Source: Chloroflexota bacterium (GTDB taxonomy: Bacteria; Chloroflexota; Limnocylindria; P2-11E). From it: a stretch of 20,417 nt of DNA. The notes under the pieces were generated by a model. That model ran no database searches and was not told the DNA's origin. It worked only from the letters and a program-made list of their open reading frames with translations. A program made the translations under genes and the position numbers. This document shows positions 7,390-13,583 of this stretch, one piece after another; position 1 is the stretch's first letter; each line of letters begins with the position of its first letter. The stretch is taken from assembly GCA_005881085.1 (NCBI GenBank), contig VBGU01000002.1, positions 1 to 20,417 on the forward strand. Direction: 5' to 3'.

Positions 7390-7914
7390 ATGCGCGTATT
7401 CGCTGGCATAGCCGCCACGGCGATCCTGATCGCCGCCTGCGGCGGTACGGCTGCCGTGTCGACCCCGACCCCGACTCCCTCGCCGACGGCCTCGCCGACA
7501 CCAACCCCGGCGCCGACGGTGGCGAACGTCTTCAAGGCGGAACTCAAGTCCTCGAACGAGGTCCCGGCGATAACTGGACCTGAGGCGACCTGCAGCGGCG
7601 CCGCGACTGTGACTTTCACGAGCACGACCGCCAAGTTCGACGTGGCCATCACCGGTTGCCCGGCGACGACCGCGATCAACATCGGTCACATCCACGAGGG
7701 CGCAACCGGGGTCAACGGAGCCGTGAAGATCAGCACTGGGCTCGTGGCCGGCGACCTCACTCTCACCGGCGGCGGCGTCACGTTTACCAGGACCGCAACT
7801 GCGGACGCGGCTCTGATCTCCACGATCATGGCGAACCCTGCGGGCTACTACGTGAACTTCCATTCCACGGCCTTTCCAGCTGGTGTCATCCGAGGGCAGC
7901 TCGTAAAGGCGTAA
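7390..7914 (+). CDS. CHRD-domain lipoprotein
   Basis: This 174-aa exported protein starts with a lipoprotein signal: positive Arg, hydrophobic core and lipobox IAAC, with the lipidated cysteine at residue 17. A Pro-Thr-Ser-rich linker spans about 24-43. The rest is a CHRD (chordin-repeat) domain, recognised by FKAELKSSNEVPA, the IGHIHEGA motif, and the ending YYVNFHSTAFPAGVIRGQL. CHRD domains are extracellular and of uncertain function in bacteria. An upstream ATG at 7366 is in frame, but a strong AAGGAGG at 7376-7382 sits 7 nt before the ATG at 7390, which also begins the signal peptide. The gene appears monocistronic, with rnpB before it and a long hairpin after it. Confidence 0.88.
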   Translation: MRVFAGIAATAILIAACGGTAAVSTPTPTPSPTASPTPTPAPTVANVFKAELKSSNEVPAITGPEATCSGAATVTFTSTTAKFDVAITGCPATTAINIGHIHEGATGVNGAVKISTGLVAGDLTLTGGGVTFTRTATADAALISTIMANPAGYYVNFHSTAFPAGVIRGQLVKA

Positions 7915-7937
7915 ACGACTTTCGACTCACCGCAGCA

Positions 7938-7969
7938 GAAGGACGCCCCGTAAGAACGGGGCGTCCTTC
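7938..7969 (+). terminator. 14-bp perfect hairpin after the CHRD gene
   Basis: 7938-7951 pairs perfectly with 7956-7969 around the tetraloop AAGA, starting 23 nt after the CHRD stop. The stem is very stable, but the following bases are not T-rich. It is therefore a terminator without a good U-tract, or an mRNA 3'-end protector. Confidence 0.6.
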
Positions 7970-8022
7970 GCTGTCTGGGCGGACGTCCAGCCGAGCGACG
8001 GCAGTGGCATGGTGCTTGCGTG

Positions 8023-8050
8023 CCTCCTCCGGAAGACCATCCGAAGGAGG
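8023..8050 (+). promoter_or_regulatory. Hairpin sequestering the Shine-Dalgarno of the lmo0937-type gene
   Basis: 8023-8032 pairs with 8041-8050: nine base pairs with one C-A mismatch and an 8-nt loop. The right arm is the ribosome site AAGGAGG (8044-8050) of the ATG at 8060. Translation would be blocked unless the hairpin opens, as in an RNA thermometer or another translational switch. Confidence 0.5.
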
Positions 8051-8059
8051 TAGCGGCAA

Positions 8060-8206
8060 ATGCTCTGGACGATCATCCTCATCCTGTTGATCCTGTGGGC
8101 GCTCGGCGGGTTCCTCGCCCTCGGGCCTCTTGTGCACCTGCTCCTGGTGATCGCGCTCATCGTGCTGCTCGTGCAGCTCATCTCGGGTCGCAGGGTGGCT
8201 CTCTAA
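8060..8206 (+). CDS. lmo0937-type small membrane protein
   Basis: This 48-aa ORF begins MLWTIILILLILWALGG and has two hydrophobic helices (about 3-20 and 25-41) joined by a short loop with LGPLVH. It ends ISGRRVAL. The pattern MLWTI...LLxIWLLG...IHLLLVIAxIxLLxxLISGRR is that of the widespread lmo0937/DUF5670 family, as I recall it. The function is unknown; members are often near stress genes. AAGGAGG lies 9 nt before the ATG but is buried in a hairpin. The gene stands between the CHRD terminator and the exporter leader, so it is probably transcribed alone. Confidence 0.8.
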   Translation: MLWTIILILLILWALGGFLALGPLVHLLLVIALIVLLVQLISGRRVAL

Positions 8207-8217
8207 GAACGCGCTTC

Positions 8218-8268
8218 GCGCACGCTCGTCGCTCGCCGACGGAAGTCATTGACGCGACGAGCGTGCGC
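8218..8268 (+). repeat. 14-bp perfect inverted repeat overlapping a promoter
   Basis: 8218-8231 is exactly complementary to 8255-8268, separated by 23 bp. The right arm fills the spacer of the promoter that begins at 8249, and the left arm lies upstream of the -35. It could be an operator for a dimeric regulator, or a terminator-like hairpin for the small gene ending at 8206 (no T-run follows). Confidence 0.5.
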
Positions 8269-8278
8269 TTGATATCGT
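8249..8278 (+). promoter_or_regulatory. Promoter of the ABC exporter leader
   Basis: TTGACG (8249-8254) and TATCGT (8273-8278) are separated by 18 bp, and a TGA before the -10 gives an extended -10 (TGN). The predicted start is near 8285. That leaves a 200-nt leader before the ABC gene, holding a short ORF and a terminator. Confidence 0.55.
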
Positions 8279-8325
8279 CCCCTGGCCACGTTGACGGCGT
8301 GGATTTCACGAAAGGAAGTGGCGCA

Positions 8326-8409
8326 GTGCTGAGCTTCATTCGCAATCGCACCGGCTCCGGCGCGCTCGCCGGTCCTCGGCGCAGCCTGCCCACTTACCGG
8401 ATGGCCTAG
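8326..8409 (+). CDS. 27-aa leader peptide of the ABC exporter attenuator
   Basis: A GTG at 8326 with AAAGGAAG 7 nt upstream opens a 27-codon ORF ending TAG at 8407-8409. It begins MLSFIRNRTG and ends SLPTYRMA. It is arginine-rich (five Arg) and has no hydrophobic segment or run of a single amino acid. It sits between a promoter and an intrinsic terminator, 77 nt ahead of the ABC ATPase gene, as leader peptides do. Codons 21-23 (8386-8393) are complementary to the terminator's first arm. A GTG at 8299 is in frame and would add nine residues, but it has no ribosome site. The arrangement supports this; no homologue is recognised. Confidence 0.6.
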   Translation: MLSFIRNRTGSGALAGPRRSLPTYRMA

Positions 8410-8446
8410 AACCCATCTTTCGCGAGGCCGCTCGGACCGTGGGCAG
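8386..8446 (+). promoter_or_regulatory. Antiterminator pairing
   Basis: 8386-8393 (CTGCCCAC) is perfectly complementary to 8439-8446 (GTGGGCAG), which forms most of the terminator's left arm and part of its loop. The two structures are mutually exclusive. A further hairpin, 8350-8355 with 8368-8373, lies within the leader ORF and could order the folding. Confidence 0.55.
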
Positions 8447-8471
8447 AGGCCCACGGTCTTTTGTTTTGTTT
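8435..8471 (+). terminator. Intrinsic terminator upstream of the ABC exporter genes
   Basis: 8435-8444 pairs perfectly with 8449-8458 (10 bp) around AGAG and is followed directly by a T-rich run (TTTTGTTTTGTTT, 8459-8471). It lies 25 nt after the leader-peptide stop and 16 nt before the ATG of the ABC ATPase. It is therefore placed to control read-through into the operon rather than to end a long gene. Confidence 0.88.
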
Positions 8472-8486
8472 GAAGTAGGTGAAGAA

Positions 8487-9326
8487 ATGGCCGTCCAAAT
8501 ACGCGAAGGGGTACGAACCGAAAAGAAAACAGCGGCCCTCGCGGCGAGCGGGGTCTGCAAGGCTTTCCGTCCGGCGCGGGTCACTCCGGGCGGCACGACG
8601 GTGCGCGCCGTTGACAGCGTCAGCCTTTCGGTCTGGCGTGGTGAGATCTACGGTCTCCTCGGCGCGAACGGATCCGGGAAGTCGACGCTCATCCGTCTTT
8701 TCTCGACGCTGCTCACGCCCGACGCCGGCACCGTGCGGGTCTTTGGCCTAGACATCGATCGGGACGAGCTCGCCGTCAAGCGTTTGATCAACCGCGTCTC
8801 GGTGGAGGCTTCGTTCTTCAAGAAGCTCTCGGCGATGGAGAACCTCGTATACGCGGGCCGCCTCTACGGCGTCGCGCCAGAAGAGTCACGCCCGAAGATC
8901 GTCTCCATACTCCGCCGCCTCGGCATCGAGGACGCTCGCATGACGGAGCCGCTCGAGAAGCTCTCGCGCGGCATGCAGCAGAAGGTCGCGATCGCTCGCG
9001 CGTTCCTGTCGACGCCGATGCTGCTGCTCCTCGACGAGCCCACGACCGGCCTCGACATCCGTAGCAAGCGCGAGGTGCAGACATTCGTCCGCGATCTGCG
9101 TGACGAGCACGACGCGACGATCCTGCTGACGACGCACGACCTCGATGAGGCCGCGAGGCTCGCGGACCGTATCGGCATCCTGCACCAGGGTCGTCTTGTC
9201 GCCGAGGGCACCGCCCTGGAGCTCGCGGCGCGCCACGGAGGCGGATCGCTCGAGGACGTCTTCATGACGCTCACGGGTCGTCGCCTCGACGATGCGGACG
9301 CCTCCGAGCCTGAGCGACCGACGTGA
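8487..9326 (+). CDS. ABC-2 type exporter, ATP-binding subunit
   Basis: This 279-aa ATPase powers the permease encoded next to it. It has Walker A GANGSGKST at 59-67, the signature LSRGMQQKVAIAR at 159-171, Walker B LLLLDEP at 179-185, the D-loop TGLD, and the H-loop histidine H217 in TTHD. The C-terminal GGGSLEDVFMTLTGR resembles DrrA-type and other drug or polysaccharide exporters, but the cargo is unknown. The frame is open to 8439. The ATG at 8487, with AGGTGA 4 nt upstream, is preferred because 8439 lies inside the terminator stem. The stop overlaps the permease start (GTGA). Confidence 0.94.
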   Translation: MAVQIREGVRTEKKTAALAASGVCKAFRPARVTPGGTTVRAVDSVSLSVWRGEIYGLLGANGSGKSTLIRLFSTLLTPDAGTVRVFGLDIDRDELAVKRLINRVSVEASFFKKLSAMENLVYAGRLYGVAPEESRPKIVSILRRLGIEDARMTEPLEKLSRGMQQKVAIARAFLSTPMLLLLDEPTTGLDIRSKREVQTFVRDLRDEHDATILLTTHDLDEAARLADRIGILHQGRLVAEGTALELAARHGGGSLEDVFMTLTGRRLDDADASEPERPT

Positions 9327-10159
9327 TCGCTGACGTCGGCGCTCAGCTCGGCCTTGCCTACGCGTTCGTAGAGCGCGAGGTCGCGCTCTCGAAACGCTAC
9401 TGGGCGTGGGAGATCGTGTGGCTCGTCTATGGAATCGTGACGAGCCTCTCGGTCGCCTACATCGCACTCGGCGCGCCGGGCCTCTCCGGGGGCTCCGGCG
9501 ACCCGGCGCTTGTCTCGCGATTCGTGCTGTATCTGCTCGTCGGGACGATCACCTGGCGCTTCCTCGGTCTCATCTTCGAGCAGATGGGCGAGACGATCGC
9601 GTGGGAGCGTTGGGAGGGGACCATCGAGTACACGTTCATGGCACCGGTCCCGCGCCTCACGCATCTCTTGGGCATGTGCGCCGCCACGCTCGTCCGCGCC
9701 GTTGGATTCAGCGTGGCGATCCTCGCGGCGGTCGCGCTCTTCGTGCCAGTCGACCTGTCGCACGCGAACGTCGCATCCGCGCTCGTGCTGCTGGCGACGG
9801 GTGCGGTCGCGTTCATCGGACTCGCCATCGGCTCGTCCGTCTTCCCGCTGCTCTGGACGGAGAAGGGCCTGCAGATGGCATACATCGTCCAGGCCGTCGT
9901 CCTGCTGGTCTCGGGTGTCTACTACGAGACGACGATCCTCCCCGGGTGGATGCAGGCCCTCTCGTTCATCTCGCCGGCGACCTACGTCATCCGGGGAATG
10001 CGCGACGCGCTTCTCGACGGCGCCGATCTCGCGGCAGTGTGGCCGAACCTCTGGCCCGCTCTGTTAGTCGGTGCGGTCTCGATCCCTCTCGGCTTGCGCG
10101 CGTTCCTCTGGGCCGAGCGATACGCGAAGCGCACCGGTCGACTGAAGCGGAGCGGTTAG
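9323..10159 (+). CDS. ABC-2 type exporter, permease subunit
   Basis: This 278-aa inner-membrane protein has about six hydrophobic helices, the ABC-2 layout: near residues 30-50, 66-82, 112-140, 150-172, 183-202 and 240-262. The segment before the fifth helix, and the loop YYETTILPGWMQALSFISPATYVIRGMRDALL, is the typical ABC-2 C-terminal signature. It forms the channel for the ATPase encoded upstream, translationally coupled by the GTGA overlap at 9323. The exported compound cannot be read from the sequence. Confidence 0.93.
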   Translation: MIADVGAQLGLAYAFVEREVALSKRYWAWEIVWLVYGIVTSLSVAYIALGAPGLSGGSGDPALVSRFVLYLLVGTITWRFLGLIFEQMGETIAWERWEGTIEYTFMAPVPRLTHLLGMCAATLVRAVGFSVAILAAVALFVPVDLSHANVASALVLLATGAVAFIGLAIGSSVFPLLWTEKGLQMAYIVQAVVLLVSGVYYETTILPGWMQALSFISPATYVIRGMRDALLDGADLAAVWPNLWPALLVGAVSIPLGLRAFLWAERYAKRTGRLKRSG

Positions 10160-11131
10160 ATGGCCGGGACGGTGGCGCAGCAGTTCGCATTCCGCGCGGC
10201 GACGTCGGACGACGCCGCCTTCGCCGCCGATGTCATGACCGCGGTGACGCCAGAGTCACCGTGGGACCCGGTCTCGCTTCGCTACTGGTGGTCGCAGCCG
10301 GACGAGTTCACGGAGGTCGTCCGTTTCATCGTGTTGCGTGGCGAGCGGCCGATCGGCTTCACGCAGATCGACCACGCTCGTTGGGACGTCCAACCCGAGC
10401 GCTACGCATCCATCCGCGGCGACCTCATGCCGACCGACCGCACACGCGATGCGTTGAGCGCTCTACTCGCCCCGATGGAGGAGCGGGCGATCGCGGACGG
10501 CGCGCGGATCCTCCGTGTCTCGGCGAACGAAGACGATGCGCTCCGGAGCGGGACGATCCTCGGACGCGGCTACCGAAAAGACCGTCACCAGAGGCGCTGG
10601 GAGCTCGACCTCGTGGCGAATCGCGAGCGGCTCCTCGCAATGACGGCCGAGTCGCGGGAGCGGATGCAAAAAGAGGGCGTGCGGCTCATGACCCTCGCCG
10701 AGGACACCGACCCAGACGTCATCACGAAGGTGTGGCGGCTGTCCGAGGAGGCCGGAGACGACGTCCCGACGACCGTGCCGCGCATCCCGGAGGCGACGGA
10801 GAGCTACACGCGTTGGACGAACGCGCCGGAGATCCACCGAGATCGCTTTTGGATCGCGCGCATCGGTGACGATGTCGTCGGCCTCTCGGTCCTCGGTTAC
10901 CCGCCGATGCGCGGGATCGTCGGGACCGAATGGACGGCGACCGCGCGGGCGGTGCGCGGCCGGGGCATCGCGCGCGCGCTCAAGTGCGAGACCGTCGCGC
11001 AGGCGATCGCCCTGGGCGTCGATCGTGTCCGCACCGGCAACGACGCCGCAAATGCGCCCATCCTTCATCTCAACGAGACCATGGGCTACCACCCTGTGCC
11101 CGGACGGATCGACTACCTCCGCGCGGTCTGA
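10160..11131 (+). CDS. Tandem GNAT-family N-acetyltransferase
   Basis: This 323-aa protein is two GNAT folds in a row. The first covers about 8-150 (FRAATSDDAAFAADVM ... RPIGFTQIDH). The second covers about 170-323, with the acetyl-CoA-binding motif AVRGRGIARALK and the end motif NDAANAPILHLNETMGYHPV. The second domain keeps the complete cofactor loop; in the first it is poorly conserved, as in MshD-like tandem enzymes. The substrate is unknown. The ATG directly abuts the permease stop, so it is the third gene of the exporter operon. That makes a drug- or metabolite-modifying role plausible, but not shown. Confidence 0.85.
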   Translation: MAGTVAQQFAFRAATSDDAAFAADVMTAVTPESPWDPVSLRYWWSQPDEFTEVVRFIVLRGERPIGFTQIDHARWDVQPERYASIRGDLMPTDRTRDALSALLAPMEERAIADGARILRVSANEDDALRSGTILGRGYRKDRHQRRWELDLVANRERLLAMTAESRERMQKEGVRLMTLAEDTDPDVITKVWRLSEEAGDDVPTTVPRIPEATESYTRWTNAPEIHRDRFWIARIGDDVVGLSVLGYPPMRGIVGTEWTATARAVRGRGIARALKCETVAQAIALGVDRVRTGNDAANAPILHLNETMGYHPVPGRIDYLRAV

Positions 11132-11148
11132 TTACTTAACCTAGACGC

Positions 11149-13239
11149 GTGCCGATTCCGCCCGCACCGCGCACCGCGCGCGAGAACGTCGTCGACGACG
11201 TGCACGGCGCCAAGATCGTCGACTCGTACCGCTGGCTCGAGGCGGACGCGACCGAGCGCGTTCGCGATTGGACGGATCAGCAGAACGCACGAACGCGGGC
11301 CGTCCTCGATGCGCTCCCGCAGCGCGCCGCGTTCGCGCGCCGCCTGCGGGAGCTGCTCTCCGTCGGGCTCCTCTCCACGCCGCGTCCGATCGCCGGCCGC
11401 ATCTTCCATATGCGGCGGGAGGGGGAGCAGAAGCAAGCGGTCCTGTATGTTCGCGACGCGGTCGGCGCCGCGGACCGCGCGCTGATCGACCCGAACACGC
11501 TCGACCGCGAAGGCCTCGTGACGCTCGACTGGTACTACCCGTCGCCGGACGCGCGTTACGTCGCGTACGGCCTTTCGCGTGGCGGCGACGAGATGTCGAC
11601 TCTCCGCGTCGTCGACACAGGTACCGGCCAAGGTCTAGGGGACCGGATCCCGCACACGCAGCGGAGCACGGTCGCCTGGGCATCGAGACCCGGCGGCGTC
11701 GGGTTCTACTACACGGTCCATCCCGCGCGGGGGTCCGTCGCGCCGGGCGACGAGAACTACTACCGCCGCGTTCGCTATCACCGGCTCGGGGACGACCCGG
11801 CGAAGGACGAGCTCGTCTTCGGCGAAGGCCGCCCGAAGGAGGACATCCTGAGCGTCTCCGCGTCGGCGGACGGGCGCTGGGTCCTCTTCACCGCTTTCAA
11901 GGGCTGGGCGAAGAGCGACCTCTATCTTCTCGATCGCGATCACCCAGAGCGGGGACTCGCGACGGTGCTCGAGGGAAAAGACGCGATCGCTGAAGGATTT
12001 GTGCTCGACGGCCGGATCTGGCTCCGCACGAATCTCGACGCCCCGAACTATCGCGTCGTCTCGGTCGCGTGCGAGTCGCCGGACGCCTCGCGGTGGGAGA
12101 CGGTGATCGCCGAAGGCAGGGACGTGATCGAGGGCGTCGATCGCACCCGCGACCGGATCGCCGTGCTGCGTCTTGTTCGCGCGACTTCACGCCTGGCGAC
12201 GTACGACGTTCGGGGTAGGGATGAGCACGAGATCTCGTTGCCGTCTCTCGGCGCGATCGAGTTCGTTGCGGGCGACCACGACGGCGACCGAGTGGGATAC
12301 ACGTTCCAGTCGTTCACGCAGCCGCCGATCGCGTTCGTCGCAGATGCGCGCACGGGCGCGGCCGACGAGGTGGTGCGACTCCGCATGCCCGATCGCCTCG
12401 ACGTCGCGAGCATCGCCGTCGAGCAGACGGCGTACGCGTCTCGGGATGGCACGGAAGTCACGATGTTCCTCGTTCACCGCAAGGACGTGCGCCCGACGGG
12501 CGACGTTCCGACCCTTTTGACGGGCTACGGGGGATTCAACATCTCGCGCACCCCGGCCTATGCGGCTGGCGTCGCCGCGTGGGTCGAGGCAGGCGGACTC
12601 TTCGCGATGCCGAACCTTCGCGGCGGAGGCGAGTACGGCGAGACGTGGCATCGGGCGGGCATGCTCGGGAACAAGCAGAACGTGTTCGACGATTTTCACG
12701 CGGCGGCCGAGGCGCTCATCGCCCGCGGCTGGACCGAGCCGCGTCACCTTGCGATCTCGGGTGGCTCGAACGGCGGCCTTCTCGTTGGCGCCGCGCTGAC
12801 CCAGCGCCCGGACCTGTTCGCCGCGATCTGCTGCGCCGTGCCGCTCCTCGACATGCTCCGCTACCAGAACTTCCGCATCGCACGTTTCTGGATCGCGGAG
12901 TACGGCTCCGCCGAGGACCCCGAGCAGGCGCGGTTGCTTCGCAAGTACTCGCCGTATCACAACGTGCATGCGGGAGTCCACTATCCGCCGGTCCTCTTCA
13001 CCACCGCCGAGGGGGACAGCCGCGTCGATCCGATGCACGCCCGAAAGATGGCCGCCTTGCTTCAGGCACAGACCGAGGACCCCGAGTCGATCGTGCTGTT
13101 GCGCGTCGATCGCGATGCCGGCCATGGAATCGGCAAGCCGCTCGACAAGCAAGTTGACGATTTCGCCGACCAATACGCGTTCATCGCTTGGCGGACCGGT
13201 CTGCATTTGAACGGACCGGGTATGCTCGGACGGCGGTGA
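11149..13239 (+). CDS. Prolyl oligopeptidase (serine peptidase family S9A)
   Basis: This 696-aa enzyme would cleave short peptides after proline. The N-terminal two thirds form the beta-propeller gate (about 70-400), preceded by the DSYRWLE motif near residue 25. The C-terminal alpha/beta hydrolase domain has NLRGGGEYGETWH, the nucleophile Ser540 in GGSNGGLL, Asp627 in DSRVDPMHARK and His659 in DAGHGIGKP. The Ser-Asp spacing of 87 residues equals that of pig prolyl oligopeptidase. There is no signal peptide, so it is cytosolic. The GTG at 11149 lies 17 nt after the GNAT stop and has no Shine-Dalgarno; TAACCT at 11137-11142 might be a -10 box for a leaderless transcript. Its stop overlaps the next gene. 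Confidence 0.95.
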   Translation: MPIPPAPRTARENVVDDVHGAKIVDSYRWLEADATERVRDWTDQQNARTRAVLDALPQRAAFARRLRELLSVGLLSTPRPIAGRIFHMRREGEQKQAVLYVRDAVGAADRALIDPNTLDREGLVTLDWYYPSPDARYVAYGLSRGGDEMSTLRVVDTGTGQGLGDRIPHTQRSTVAWASRPGGVGFYYTVHPARGSVAPGDENYYRRVRYHRLGDDPAKDELVFGEGRPKEDILSVSASADGRWVLFTAFKGWAKSDLYLLDRDHPERGLATVLEGKDAIAEGFVLDGRIWLRTNLDAPNYRVVSVACESPDASRWETVIAEGRDVIEGVDRTRDRIAVLRLVRATSRLATYDVRGRDEHEISLPSLGAIEFVAGDHDGDRVGYTFQSFTQPPIAFVADARTGAADEVVRLRMPDRLDVASIAVEQTAYASRDGTEVTMFLVHRKDVRPTGDVPTLLTGYGGFNISRTPAYAAGVAAWVEAGGLFAMPNLRGGGEYGETWHRAGMLGNKQNVFDDFHAAAEALIARGWTEPRHLAISGGSNGGLLVGAALTQRPDLFAAICCAVPLLDMLRYQNFRIARFWIAEYGSAEDPEQARLLRKYSPYHNVHAGVHYPPVLFTTAEGDSRVDPMHARKMAALLQAQTEDPESIVLLRVDRDAGHGIGKPLDKQVDDFADQYAFIAWRTGLHLNGPGMLGRR

Positions 13240-13583
13240 ACATCCTGAGATTCCTCCGCGACCAGGCGAAGGATTACAAGTGCAGCGTGTGCGGGGCCAA
13301 CCACTCGGGCTCCGACATACGCGTGCTCGGCAAGCTCGAGTCCGCGTGGATCGTCCGCGTCACTTGCGCCAAATGCCAGACCGCGTTCAAGCTTCTCGTC
13401 GTGGTCGACGAGCAGCGCGCGGCGGTTAGCCCTGTCAAGGAAGAGCCCGAGCGCCCGCGCCGGCCGGCCGTCAGCGCCGACGAGGTCATCGATGCGCACG
13501 AGTTCCTCGAGACCTACCAGGGCGACGTGCGCACGCTCTTCGCCCGCCGTGACAAGGTGAAGACCGAGCCCGACCGCTCCTAA
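13236..13583 (+). CDS. Zinc-ribbon protein of unknown function
   Basis: This 115-aa protein has two CxxC pairs, Cys16/Cys19 (YKCSVCGANH) and Cys44/Cys47 (TCAKCQTAF), that would bind one zinc. A proline- and glutamate-rich linker and a charged C-terminal helix (VIDAHEFLETYQGDVRTLF) follow. That tail resembles the IxxAHxFLxxYxGD segment seen in short conserved proteins near fatty-acid or peptidoglycan genes. I do not recognise a named family. The GTG at 13236 overlaps the peptidase stop by GTGA, and the stop TAA overlaps the FabH ATG (TAATG), so it is coupled on both sides. Confidence 0.72.
   Translation: MNILRFLRDQAKDYKCSVCGANHSGSDIRVLGKLESAWIVRVTCAKCQTAFKLLVVVDEQRAAVSPVKEEPERPRRPAVSADEVIDAHEFLETYQGDVRTLFARRDKVKTEPDRS

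Noticed and set aside
8299..8325. Longer 36-aa version of the exporter leader peptide from GTG 8299
   Set aside because: No ribosome site, and the start would lie only about 14 nt from the predicted transcription start, inside a small hairpin (8286-8302).
9406..10869. 487-codon plus-strand ORF overlapping the permease and GNAT genes
   Set aside because: Out of frame with two genes that show clear families; the translation is mostly Arg, Pro and Gly.
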